A stretch of DNA of 40,622 nucleotides from GCA-2687025 sp964473525 (lineage in GTDB: Bacteria; Poribacteria; WGA-4E; GCA-2687025): positions 1 to 40,622 of the forward strand of contig CAYYPK010000054.1 of assembly GCA_964473525.1 (NCBI GenBank), read 5' to 3'. The notes beneath the pieces are model-generated. The model was not told the DNA's origin and made no database searches. It was given only the letters and a program-made list of their open reading frames with translations. The position numbers and the translations under genes are program-made. Of the stretch, positions 1 to 8,565 are shown one piece after another (the stretch's first letter is position 1; each line of letters starts with the position of its first letter).

Positions 1-53
1 GACCCCCATGCTATATCAGCCATGGTCGTTTACACCGATCTATGTACACCCTC
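1..53. mobile_element. Tip of an IS256-like insertion sequence (left contig end)
   Basis: These 53 bases are the exact reverse complement of positions 40570-40622. Read inward from the junction at 53 the tip starts GAGGGTGTAC, and GTGTAAAC lies at tip positions 19-26. From memory, the IS256 inverted repeat has GTGTAAAA at the same offset. The IS body would lie left of the window. The 53-bp identity probably reflects assembly breaking at a repeat. No transposase is visible, so the family call is an inference. Confidence 0.6.
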
Positions 54-81
54 CCACGCGGCCCCACCGTGCCGGTCCGAA

Positions 82-768
82 CTACCCGGACACTGCCCCG
101 GTGGCTGCCCACTCGCTTCCGCGAATCAGCAGGCGCTGGAACTCGGCGCTCTCGAACGTGTCCATGCCGCCACCGGCCCACACGTGGCCGAGGATGTCGT
201 GGAAGACACGCCCCTCGCCGTACTTCTTCACGATCACCATGGGTTCGATGTCGCCTGTGCCGCCCGTGTCGGGGTCCGAGTAGGACGCCGCCAGGACGCG
301 GTAGGGCGAGTCGTGCATGTGGACCATGCGGTGGTAGAGTTCGTCTGGGTGGTCGAGCATGTCCGGCAGGCCACGGGTCACGGGGTGCGCCTTGTCCAGC
401 ATCTTCACCGTGAACTTGTGGTAGCTGCCATGCCCAGTGCCTTCCCTCCAGCAGAGCGCGCAGAGCTCCTCGTACTCAACCCAGCCAGGGAAGCCATTGT
501 CCGCGGCGTGAAGGATGGTGACTCCCGTGCCTGCACGGACTGCGTCGATGAAGTTCGTCTTCGCCGTCTCCGACCAGTGGGGGCCGTTGTAGTCGACGAA
601 GAAGAGCGAATAGGCGTCGAGCGCGCCAGCGTCTTCGAGGACTTCCTCCGGCGTCTCGGTAAGATCGACGTCGAACTTCCCGGATGCGTTGAGGAGGCCT
701 TTGCAGAACGGCGCGGAACGCGCCCAGTCGTGGTTGTTCGCGCCGGTCAGCAGAAGTGTCTTGATCAA
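82..768 (-). CDS. ThuA-like domain protein
   Basis: The 228-residue product begins IKTLLLTGANNHDW and continues with FVDYNGPHW, GVTILHAADNGFPGW and a GTGHGSYHKFTV segment. This is the layout of the ThuA-like (trehalose-utilisation, class I glutamine amidotransferase-like) fold. Such proteins are common in Planctomycetes and Poribacteria and are linked to sugar metabolism, but the reaction is not established. No signal peptide is seen, so it is probably cytoplasmic. The start is a TTG preceded by AAGGA with a 7-base spacer; no nearer ATG preserves the first beta strand. It is divergent from the aminotransferase at 866, and the 97-bp gap must hold both promoters. The C-terminus ends close to the IS tip but appears complete. 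Confidence 0.85.
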   Translation of the reverse strand: MIKTLLLTGANNHDWARSAPFCKGLLNASGKFDVDLTETPEEVLEDAGALDAYSLFFVDYNGPHWSETAKTNFIDAVRAGTGVTILHAADNGFPGWVEYEELCALCWREGTGHGSYHKFTVKMLDKAHPVTRGLPDMLDHPDELYHRMVHMHDSPYRVLAASYSDPDTGGTGDIEPMVIVKKYGEGRVFHDILGHVWAGGGMDTFESAEFQRLLIRGSEWAATGAVSG

Positions 769-865
769 GCGGATGTCCTTCCCGGTGTTTGGTCCTACAG
801 TCTACCATGGGGTGTATTCCTCGCCGACGCCCGTCGGCTTCACCACCCGCTTCGAGGAGTACACG

Positions 866-2062
866 ATGGCTCACACAGCCGACGTCATCACCCAGACCGA
901 GAACGCCTACTTCCCCGTCTTCACGCGTCACGAGATCGTCGTCGACCGCGCGGACGGCTGGCGCGTCTGGGACACGGACGGCCGTGAGTACCTCGACCTC
1001 ACGTCGGGATGGGGCGTCACGTGCCTCGGGCATTGCCACCCCGCCCTCGTCGAGGGCATCACTCAACAACTTAGCCGCTGCTTACAGGCGCCCAACTGCA
1101 ACCTGTCGTATACGCCAATACAGGCGCGGGCCGCTGAGATGCTGGTGAGCGTGGCGCCGGAACGCATGACACGCGCCTTCTTCACGAACTCGGGGACGGA
1201 GGCCACGGAGGGCGCGATCAAGATCGTACGCCGCGCGACCGGGAAGATCGGCATCATCGCGGCGGACGGCGGGTTCCACGGGCGCACGTTGGGCGCGGCA
1301 TCGATTACGAGCGGCGAGGGGTACCGGGAGCCGTTCGCGCCGCTGATGCCAGGCGGGAAGTTCGTGCCGTTCGGAGATGTCGACGCGGTGCGCGACGCGG
1401 TCGCCGAAGACACGGGCGGCATCATCGTCGAGCCGGTGCAGGGCGAGGGCGGCGTGAACGTGCCACCGCCCGGCTACCTGACCGCTCTGCGGGAGATCGC
1501 GGACGAGCACGGTCTCATCCTCATCTTGGACGAGATACAGACGGGGATCGGCCGCACTGGAGCCATGTTCGCGTGCGAGCGGGAGGGCGTCACTCCAGAC
1601 GTGATGCTCCTCGGCAAGTGCCTGGGTGGCGGTTTCCCGGTTGGGGCGCTGCTGGTGACCGAAGCCGTGTCCAATACGATCCAGAAGGGCGACCACGGCG
1701 GCACGTATGCAGGCAACCCGTTAGCGTGCGCTGCGGTCGTCGCGGTGCTCGAGGAACTCGCGGATGGGGTCATCCTCGCGAATGCGCGCGCGATGGGCAC
1801 GCTGGCGATACAGCGCTTCGAGGCGTTACGCGCCGAACTCCCGAGCACGATTGTGGACGTCCGCGGGTCGGGGCTGCTCATTGGCTGCGAGCTGGCGACG
1901 CCAGAACTGGCGGCCGAAGTCGCCGCGCGTTGCCTCGCGGACGGCGTCATGGTGAACGTCGCCCAGGGGCGGGTGCTGCGCGTGTTTCCCAGCCTGAACA
2001 TAGACGCAGAGGCGCTCACCCGTGGGCTGGATGCTGTCGAGAGGGCATTGCGCGCCGCGTAA
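866..2062 (+). CDS. Class III PLP aminotransferase, acetylornithine aminotransferase-like
   Basis: The 398-residue protein has the full class III (ArgD/GabT-like) plan. GHCHPALVEGI lies near the N-terminus, then FFTNSGTEATEGAIKI for phosphate binding and GFHGRTLGA. ILDEIQTGIGRTG contains the cofactor-contacting Asp, and K251 in GKCLGGGFPVGA should form the PLP Schiff base. GDHGGTYAGNPLA follows. It should transfer the terminal amino group of an omega-amino acid such as N-acetylornithine to 2-oxoglutarate. No other arginine gene is nearby, so the substrate is uncertain. The ATG at 866 was chosen over an upstream in-frame start because CGAGGAG lies 7 bases before it and homology begins there. 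Confidence 0.88.
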   Translation: MAHTADVITQTENAYFPVFTRHEIVVDRADGWRVWDTDGREYLDLTSGWGVTCLGHCHPALVEGITQQLSRCLQAPNCNLSYTPIQARAAEMLVSVAPERMTRAFFTNSGTEATEGAIKIVRRATGKIGIIAADGGFHGRTLGAASITSGEGYREPFAPLMPGGKFVPFGDVDAVRDAVAEDTGGIIVEPVQGEGGVNVPPPGYLTALREIADEHGLILILDEIQTGIGRTGAMFACEREGVTPDVMLLGKCLGGGFPVGALLVTEAVSNTIQKGDHGGTYAGNPLACAAVVAVLEELADGVILANARAMGTLAIQRFEALRAELPSTIVDVRGSGLLIGCELATPELAAEVAARCLADGVMVNVAQGRVLRVFPSLNIDAEALTRGLDAVERALRAA

Positions 2063-2075
2063 CGCTACGGAGATC

Positions 2076-2108
2076 GCGCGCCGGGGGGCTTACCGTCGTT
2101 CGGCGCGC
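2076..2108. terminator. Possible bidirectional terminator hairpin
   Basis: GCGCGCCG (2076-2083) pairs with CGGCGCGC (2101-2108) around a 17-base loop. It sits in the 48-bp gap between the converging aminotransferase and sulfotransferase genes. There is no clear T-run, so it would be a non-canonical terminator at best. Confidence 0.4.
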
Positions 2109-2110
2109 TG

Positions 2111-2923
2111 TCAGACGTCGTACCCGTGGCTGCTCAGCCAGTCTCCGTACAGATCCGTGATGGCGGCGGCCTCGTCGGGGGTGAGGGCGGCGCGCCAGGC
2201 TCCCGGGACGCCCTTGTCGCGCGATACGTGGTTGTGGTGCAGAAGCCACGTGCCCTCCAGCCACACCTGCGTCGCCGCCGCGCCCGGCCTGCGGAGCTCC
2301 TGGACGTACCTCGCCGCCTCGGCTGGGTCTTTCTCACGCAATTCGGCGACGTGCTTGTCGAGATGGCCTCGCACCTCGTCACAGGCCGCCGCCGCCCGCT
2401 CCACCGAGCACAGATCCGCGGCCGCCTCCAGCCCCTCCTCGTCCAACGCGAGGTCAAGGAATGTGGCGGCCTGAGAGACCGCGGACTTCATGTCGGTACG
2501 CACATCCTCGTAGCGTTGCCATAGGAACGCGTCGGGCGTGTCCGCCCTCGCCGCCGCCAGGTCGACGTAATGCCTGTGAGCCTCGCCGACGGCGTCCAGC
2601 AAGCCCTCTCCGCGCTGTCCGAAGGCGCGTTTTGAGGACGCCGCCACGTCGCGCAAGTCCCGGTAGATGTAGCAGACGCGAGCCTGGTTAGCCTGCGCCA
2701 GCTCGGTGAGCAACGGGTGCGCCTCGTGCATCTTGACAACGTGGAAGTGGTCCTCGGCACCCCACGCGCGCATCTGCTCGTCGCTCACGCCGTGCGTGTG
2801 GGACTGTCGCGACGCCGTGAACCCGTGCGCGGTCGCGCGGCCCGTTGCGAGTAGGAGGATGCGGACCATGTTGTATTGCATGGTCGATCCCGACCGCGGC
2901 ATGCCGTTACAGATGACGATCAT
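2111..2923 (-). CDS. Sulfotransferase family protein
   Basis: The 270-residue protein starts MIVICNGMPRSGST. GMPRSGST (residues 7-14) is the 5'-phosphosulfate-binding loop of PAPS-dependent sulfotransferases. Downstream, VCYIYRDLRDVAAS matches the 3'-phosphate motif. It should move a sulfuryl group from PAPS to an acceptor such as a glycan; the acceptor cannot be read from sequence. No signal peptide or membrane segment is present. The ATG at 2923 was preferred to the TTG at 2932 because GAGG lies about 10 bases before the ATG, and the motif would be over-extended otherwise. It shares strand with the membrane protein upstream (start 4994) but a 148-bp gap separates them. Confidence 0.8.
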   Translation of the reverse strand: MIVICNGMPRSGSTMQYNMVRILLLATGRATAHGFTASRQSHTHGVSDEQMRAWGAEDHFHVVKMHEAHPLLTELAQANQARVCYIYRDLRDVAASSKRAFGQRGEGLLDAVGEAHRHYVDLAAARADTPDAFLWQRYEDVRTDMKSAVSQAATFLDLALDEEGLEAAADLCSVERAAAACDEVRGHLDKHVAELREKDPAEAARYVQELRRPGAAATQVWLEGTWLLHHNHVSRDKGVPGAWRAALTPDEAAAITDLYGDWLSSHGYDV

Positions 2924-3071
2924 GAACGCCAAACCTCACGAAGCGCGCCGGTCGGGAGCGGTCGACGGACGCGTTACGGGTGAACTGGGAACCGACGTAC
3001 CTTCAGATTGTGGCAGCCCACCCATGGCCGGGCAACGGTGTTCGGGTCGCCGCCAGGGCCCGCACGGGCGC

Positions 3072-4994
3072 TCAATACAGGAACCGGTACATCGGCCGAT
3101 TCACGACGCAGCCGATGATGCTCCACACGCTGCCGACGACGAACTCGCCGAGTATAAGACCCAGGAAGAACGGCACGACCCGTCGGTGCAGCACGAGGCC
3201 GCCCTGTCGCAGGATGACCCACTTCACCACTGTGCTCACGAATATCGAGAACCAGAACACGTTCATGGACCAACTACTGCTGATGGCGAAGCCGGCGGGG
3301 TGGAAGGGCCACCAGACGAAGCGCATCCGCATGACCATCAAAGCAAGCGTCTGGATGAGGCCCGCCGAAGCGGCGACCGATGCGCCGACGTCTGGCGAGC
3401 GGGGAGCGGTCATCCAGCTCTGCAGCCGGTCGAAGGGGTGTTGCGCGAACCACGCGCGGGCGCCCTCCTGGTAGGACAGGTGATAGTACGCCCAGAAGGT
3501 CGACAGGATGCCGAAGAGCATCGCGAACAGCATCGCATAGAACAGCCGTCGGTAATTCACGCCCGCGCGCTCCGCGAGCTTGAACCCTTCCAACTGGTGC
3601 GGCATGGGGTGGCCGCGATGCGCGCGATTGAAGAAGAAGTAGTAGGCGAACATGGTCAGGTTGCGCGGCCCTAGAATGCGGGTGCCGAACATGCGCGGCA
3701 TCATCTCGTCGGGGCCGATGAAGTGCAGGTCGTGCACGGGAGAGCCGAGCTCCGCGCGCATGCGCGTCACTGCGACCGCGATGGCGAAGTACACGACGAA
3801 GAACGTGACGATGACCCACAGCGACATGCCTGCCGCGCGGCTGAAGAACATCAGGTACGCGCCCGCGAGCGCGAGGATCACCAACATCGCTCTGTACCGG
3901 AACGGCTCGCCCCTCTCGTAGTCAGCCGAGCCCCGGCCCGCCAGGCGAGCGCCAACGTGCTTTAGGTGTCCTCGCGACCCGACGACAGCGATGATGAACA
4001 GCCCGATGTACGCGCCCAGCGACTGCTCGTCCACGTACGGGAATCCAGGGATGTTGCGTAGACCCAACGCGTCGCCGATGACGCGCTCGGCCTTCCAGAA
4101 GAGGTAGAAGAACCATGACGAGAACGACAGGTCCAACGGGATGAAGAACGCCATACCCACTGCGAATGGGAACAGGGCCACGGGCATCCACGACATTGCG
4201 CTCCAGGGCTTGTTCATGAAGAACACCGGCACCAGGTCGTAGAGCTTGCCGCCGAGGCTTGGGACGGCGGGGTACAGGTAGTTGAGGCCGTTCAGGACGT
4301 CGACGGCGCCGGCGAACCCGAAGCCGATCCACAGCAGAGGCGACGCCAGCACGCCCCGCAGGCCGCCGCCCTCGGTCATCTCCAGCGGGAGTTGTATGAT
4401 GGGGTAAGACAGCTTCTCGTTCTCGGTCCACTGCTTGCGCACGAGCAGGTTCAGCGCGAGCATGACGGTCGCCAGCGCCAGCAGGAAGCCGGTCCACAGG
4501 AGAGTCGGACCCGCCCAAGTGGTCAGGTTGCGTTCGGTGTAGAGCGACGACTCACCGGCGTAGAACTCCTCGAGGAAGTCGACGTCCTTGACCGCGAGCC
4601 AGTCTGGGACGAACCGGTGGAAGAGCGCGCCCCACTCGTTCTCGGGGGTCGCGAAGTGGAACGCATGGCCGATCATGGGAACAAGCACGCGGAGCAGGTC
4701 GTGGCCGGCGAGCGCAGACGCCAGCGAGACCATGACGTAGACCGTGAGCAGCTCGCCCTGATTCAGGGCCGCGCGGGGTACCACGCGTGACACGGCGAAG
4801 TTCAGGCCGATGAGGCAGAACACGCAGAATATGACGTTGAAGAACAGGGACACCGTCGTCGGATAGCCTTGCCCGACGGAGTCGATGATCCAGAAGGTGT
4901 TCGCGGGGATGAGCGCCGCGCCGATCAGTACCGACCGCCACGTTACCCCGGGCTGGCGCGGGCGATCAGCGTGATTCTTCGGCGACGGTTGCAT
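3072..4994 (-). CDS. Large polytopic membrane protein, DUF6785-type
   Basis: The 640-residue protein has a short polar N-terminus followed by about 12-14 hydrophobic segments. Examples are SVLIGAALIPANTFWII, the segment starting SLFFNVIFCVFCLIGL, and LLWTGFLLALATVMLALNLL. The motif RKQWTENEKLSYPIIQLPLEM after an early helix pair, and FFIPLDLSFSSWFFYLFWK later, recall the DUF6785/DUF6784 proteins of Planctomycetes and Poribacteria. These look like oligopeptide-transporter relatives but have no confirmed substrate. The ATG start lacks a clear Shine-Dalgarno sequence. It diverges from the decarboxylase at 5120. Function is unknown; an inner-membrane location is safe. Confidence 0.75.
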   Translation of the reverse strand: MQPSPKNHADRPRQPGVTWRSVLIGAALIPANTFWIIDSVGQGYPTTVSLFFNVIFCVFCLIGLNFAVSRVVPRAALNQGELLTVYVMVSLASALAGHDLLRVLVPMIGHAFHFATPENEWGALFHRFVPDWLAVKDVDFLEEFYAGESSLYTERNLTTWAGPTLLWTGFLLALATVMLALNLLVRKQWTENEKLSYPIIQLPLEMTEGGGLRGVLASPLLWIGFGFAGAVDVLNGLNYLYPAVPSLGGKLYDLVPVFFMNKPWSAMSWMPVALFPFAVGMAFFIPLDLSFSSWFFYLFWKAERVIGDALGLRNIPGFPYVDEQSLGAYIGLFIIAVVGSRGHLKHVGARLAGRGSADYERGEPFRYRAMLVILALAGAYLMFFSRAAGMSLWVIVTFFVVYFAIAVAVTRMRAELGSPVHDLHFIGPDEMMPRMFGTRILGPRNLTMFAYYFFFNRAHRGHPMPHQLEGFKLAERAGVNYRRLFYAMLFAMLFGILSTFWAYYHLSYQEGARAWFAQHPFDRLQSWMTAPRSPDVGASVAASAGLIQTLALMVMRMRFVWWPFHPAGFAISSSWSMNVFWFSIFVSTVVKWVILRQGGLVLHRRVVPFFLGLILGEFVVGSVWSIIGCVVNRPMYRFLY

Positions 4995-5119
4995 TGCCGA
5001 TGGCCGGACGAAGTGTGTGTGGGCGCTCCAGTGAGAGCATATGGCCAGCGCCCAGAACAGGCAAGAACGGCGTGAAGGAGACGGTGGGAGGTCAGCGGGA
5101 GGCCAGCAGGAGGCACGAC

Positions 5120-6562
5120 ATGCGCGATCCCGACTTGGGCGACATCGACGTCGAGGAGTTCCGCGAACACGGCCATCAGGCGGTCGAGTGGATCGCGAGC
5201 TACCTCGAGACCATGGACGAGCGGCCAGTCCTATCGCGCGTGCAGCCGGGGCAGGTGCGCGCGGGGATGGCGGAGGCCCCGCCGGAGGAGCCCGAGTCGC
5301 TCGCGGAGATCCTGGCGGATGTCGACAGGATCGTGATGGATGGCGTCACGCACTGGAACCACCCCGGCTTCATGGCGTATTTCGCCATCACGGGGTCGGG
5401 ACCAGGCATCCTCGGCGAGATGCTGACCGCTGCCATCAACGCCAATGGCATGCTGTGGAAGACATCGCCTGCGCTGACGGAGCTCGAGGAGGGCGCGCTC
5501 GATTGGCTGCGGCAGATGTTGGGTCTGGACGACGGGCTGCGAGGCATCCTCATGGACACGGCGTCCATGGCGACGTTCTCGGCGATGGTGGCTGCCCGAG
5601 AAAGAACGACAGGCGGCGCCGTCCGTCGCGAGGGCGTGGGTGGGCGTCGGCTGCGCGCGTATTGCTCCGAGGAGGCGCACTCGTCCGTGCTAAAGGCGGC
5701 CATCGCGTGCGGCATTGGCGAGGAAGGCGTGCGGCAAGTGGCGACAGATGCAGCCTTCCGTATGGACGTGTCCGAGTTGCGCGCTGCCGTCGACGAAGAC
5801 ATCGCCTCAGGTTGGTCGCCCTTCTTCGCCGTCGCGACGGTCGGCACGACCTCCACGACCAGCGTTGATCCCGTGCGCGAGATCGCCACCGTGTCCGCCC
5901 AACATGGCGTATGGATCCACGTGGACGCAGCGTACGCCGGGATGGCGGCCATAGCGACAGAATACCGTTGGGCGCTGGACGGATGCGACGCGGTGGACTC
6001 CCTCGTCGTGAACCCGCACAAGTGGCTCTTCACGCCGATCGACTGTAGCGCATTCTACGTTCGCGACCCGTCGGCGCTGCGCGCTGCGTTCAGTCTTGTG
6101 CCGGAGTACCTCCGCACCGAAGACCGATCCGTCACGGACTACATGGACTGGGGCGTACAGCTCGGTCGGCGCTTCCGGGCGCTGAAGCTGTGGATGGTGA
6201 TGCGCCGGTTTGGCAGGGAAGGTCTGACGGCGCGCATTCAGGAGCACATCCGTCTCGCGAGGAGCTTCGCGTCGTGGGTGGACGCGCACGAGGCGTTCGA
6301 GGTCATGGCGCCTGTTCCCTTCAGCGTCGTCTGCTTCCGGTATCGCCCGGACGGAATCGCGGACGAGGCAGTCCTTACGCAGCTGAACATGGCGTTGCTG
6401 GACGCCGTGAACGCGTCGGGCGTGGTGTATCTGTCGCACACCGTGGTGCGTAGCGTGTACGCGATACGGCTCGCGGTGGGCAACCTGCGCACGACCGAAG
6501 AACACGTGGAGCGGGCGTGGGCCGCCCTCCGAAACGCGGCCAATAAGTTGCCGACCTCCTGA
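5120..6562 (+). CDS. PLP-dependent group II decarboxylase (aromatic-amino-acid type)
   Basis: The 480-residue product has the order expected for group II decarboxylases. HWNHPGFMAYFAITGSGPG comes early, then YCSEEAHSSVLKA with the His that stacks on PLP, then IHVDAAYAGMAA with the cofactor Asp. NPHKWLFTPIDCSAFYVRD follows, with K301 as the Schiff-base lysine. Enzymes of this type release CO2 from L-DOPA, tryptophan, tyrosine or phenylalanine; the exact substrate is not readable. The early REHGHQAVEWIASYLE matches the family N-terminus. The ATG at 5120 has AGGAGG six bases upstream, so the in-frame extension to 4994 is rejected. The gene is single, with no transporter partner next to it. Confidence 0.88.
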   Translation: MRDPDLGDIDVEEFREHGHQAVEWIASYLETMDERPVLSRVQPGQVRAGMAEAPPEEPESLAEILADVDRIVMDGVTHWNHPGFMAYFAITGSGPGILGEMLTAAINANGMLWKTSPALTELEEGALDWLRQMLGLDDGLRGILMDTASMATFSAMVAARERTTGGAVRREGVGGRRLRAYCSEEAHSSVLKAAIACGIGEEGVRQVATDAAFRMDVSELRAAVDEDIASGWSPFFAVATVGTTSTTSVDPVREIATVSAQHGVWIHVDAAYAGMAAIATEYRWALDGCDAVDSLVVNPHKWLFTPIDCSAFYVRDPSALRAAFSLVPEYLRTEDRSVTDYMDWGVQLGRRFRALKLWMVMRRFGREGLTARIQEHIRLARSFASWVDAHEAFEVMAPVPFSVVCFRYRPDGIADEAVLTQLNMALLDAVNASGVVYLSHTVVRSVYAIRLAVGNLRTTEEHVERAWAALRNAANKLPTS

Positions 6563-6678
6563 CCGCGTGTTAGGCTTCCGCCGCTACACAGCCGGCCGCG
6601 GCCGGTCGACAGCGATGGTTCCATCACACTGGAGTGACACCGGGCCGCTAGGCGGCGGCGCTCCGGCTAGGAGAGCAC

Positions 6679-8562
6679 ATGGCCCGAGCTCGACGATCCC
6701 GCGCGAAGCTCCCCGCGTACATTGGCGAGGTGGACACGCTCGTCGGGGACTACCTCGAAGAGAACCCCGGCACCCCGCCCGAGGACAGCCTGAGAGCGGT
6801 ACTCGACCTCGTGAACGAGTACCTCGAGGATGTCGGCGTGTGGGTAGACCTGAGGCGGTCTACCGGCGCGCGTAGCTACCACTCGTCCGGGTTCCCCACA
6901 GCGATACGCGCGCCCCTGGCAGACGATCTCGCGGGGAAACGAGCGGACATCTCGGACGTGTACGCCGCCGAAGTCGGCGGGCATCACGTGCGCGCGATCC
7001 CCTTGACGCGCGGCGTCGTGAACGTTGGGCTCCTCGGCATCGTCCAGGAGGCCCCGTTCGCGGAGCACGCCGTTGAGCTGCTGAGGCGGTTGGAGAGCCG
7101 TCTGGAGCCCGTCCTTTACGCGCCGGACGAAACGGCCGATGCGGAGCCGCCGGCCGAAAACGACGAGGCCGACGCCACCGAACTCGTCAGCGAAGCCGCG
7201 CAGGACGAAGGACCGAGTGATCCGCCACCCGCGGAAGTCGATGAACCCGACGAGACAGAACAACCCGCGGAGGCGCCAGCCGCGACGGAGAAGCAGGAGG
7301 CTAAGAGGCCTACAGTGGAACGCCATACACTCCGCTCGGACGTGAAGCAGGCTCTGGACCGTGAAGGCCTGGACGGTATCGGCGACGCGCTCGCGCTACT
7401 CCAGACGTACACATCGTCTGAACGCGGCGCGCTGGTGTATCTAGACGGCTACTACGACGCGTCGTCACTCGCGCACACGCGTGGTATTAACGCGGTGTTC
7501 GTAGCGGATGGCGAAGTGACGGACGCCCCCGTACGCAGCTACCTGCTCGGGGAAGGACTCGGCGGCAACCTCATCGAGTACTCGGGCGAGGTCGCTGACT
7601 CTGGTCACGCGATGGCAGCGTTGGGGATTGTCGACAGCCCGGGCGACTCACCCCCGCACTGCGAGAGCGTCACGCTCGAGGACCGCACTCGCCACCCCAA
7701 CGCCACCATCGGCAAGCTGTTTCTCATAGGCGGAGAGCCATTGGATGCGTCCGCGGCGGATGTCGTGGACTCGGTCGCGATGCAGATTGAGGCCAAGCTC
7801 TCCCACTATCACTCGACGAAGCGGGATCTGTCGGTGTCACTTCCGGCGGAGCAGGCGGAGTTCCTCATCCGCCGGCCGGACATCGCGCACTGGGTGTTCG
7901 ACAGCCCGCGCCAGGTCGATGTCGCGCTGGTGCAGGGCGGCATTCACGACTTCGCCGACATTGTGCAGCGCGTCGGCGATCCGCAGGCGACGATCGGCGG
8001 GGCTCGTCGATGGGTCGACACGATGCGCGCGCTGAGCACATCGCACGGCGGGTACTTCGACGACGACGCTGGCGACTCGGCGACCTGCATGTTCGGGCCG
8101 CCGTTCTACGAGGCGGCCGCCGCCGCGCTCGAGAAGCTGGACACCGTGGCGGACATCGAGAGCTTCATGCAAGCCGTGCCGCCGGACGCGGGCCGGTACG
8201 CGTACGGCGCGGTGATGTTCGCGCTGGACGCTATCGCGGCGGCTGGCGACTCCGACCTGGGCGGCGAGCCGTTGGCGATTTCGGTGGGCATTGAAGTCAG
8301 CGCCGTCACCGTGGGTAACCTGTCTCGCGGGTCGGGCTCTCTCACGGCTATCGGGGATGGCGTGAGCCACGCGGCACGCTTGCAGGAAACCGCAGCCGCC
8401 GGCCAGGTAGCCATCGGCCCCAACTGCCACGACGCGATCGAGTCGTACCGACGGAATTCCCTCGCGACGGACCTGCCCTTCGAGGTGGCCGCCGGAGGCA
8501 ACGTGCAGCTCAAGGGCGTCGACGAACCGGCGGCGTATTACGTCGTGACGGCGCGGGCGTAG
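6679..8562 (+). CDS. GAF-like protein with degenerate class III cyclase domain
   Basis: The 627-residue protein has a GAF-like N-terminal domain (about 35-150), an acidic Pro/Glu/Ala-rich linker (about 150-215) and a second GAF-like domain (about 220-385). The C-terminal region (about 410-627) follows the class III nucleotide cyclase plan. There the usual metal-binding FAD(I) appears as VQGGI, so the first Asp is Gly. The second Asp is kept in AGDSATCMFG. LTAIGDGVSHAARLQ replaces the usual VNxAARL, and QLKGVDEP follows. This suggests a cytoplasmic sensor that binds a nucleotide or is catalytically weak. AGGAG lies 5 bases before the ATG. Its stop is 3 bp from the stop of the converging pentapeptide gene. 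Confidence 0.75.
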   Translation: MARARRSRAKLPAYIGEVDTLVGDYLEENPGTPPEDSLRAVLDLVNEYLEDVGVWVDLRRSTGARSYHSSGFPTAIRAPLADDLAGKRADISDVYAAEVGGHHVRAIPLTRGVVNVGLLGIVQEAPFAEHAVELLRRLESRLEPVLYAPDETADAEPPAENDEADATELVSEAAQDEGPSDPPPAEVDEPDETEQPAEAPAATEKQEAKRPTVERHTLRSDVKQALDREGLDGIGDALALLQTYTSSERGALVYLDGYYDASSLAHTRGINAVFVADGEVTDAPVRSYLLGEGLGGNLIEYSGEVADSGHAMAALGIVDSPGDSPPHCESVTLEDRTRHPNATIGKLFLIGGEPLDASAADVVDSVAMQIEAKLSHYHSTKRDLSVSLPAEQAEFLIRRPDIAHWVFDSPRQVDVALVQGGIHDFADIVQRVGDPQATIGGARRWVDTMRALSTSHGGYFDDDAGDSATCMFGPPFYEAAAAALEKLDTVADIESFMQAVPPDAGRYAYGAVMFALDAIAAAGDSDLGGEPLAISVGIEVSAVTVGNLSRGSGSLTAIGDGVSHAARLQETAAAGQVAIGPNCHDAIESYRRNSLATDLPFEVAAGGNVQLKGVDEPAAYYVVTARA

Positions 8563-8565
8563 CCT

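Noticed and set aside
1082..1696. Antisense frames inside the aminotransferase and other core genes
   Set aside because: They mirror the codon bias of the real gene on the opposite strand and contain no recognisable motif.
4995..5119. In-frame upstream starts for the decarboxylase
   Set aside because: AGGAGG with correct spacing and family homology fix the start at 5120.
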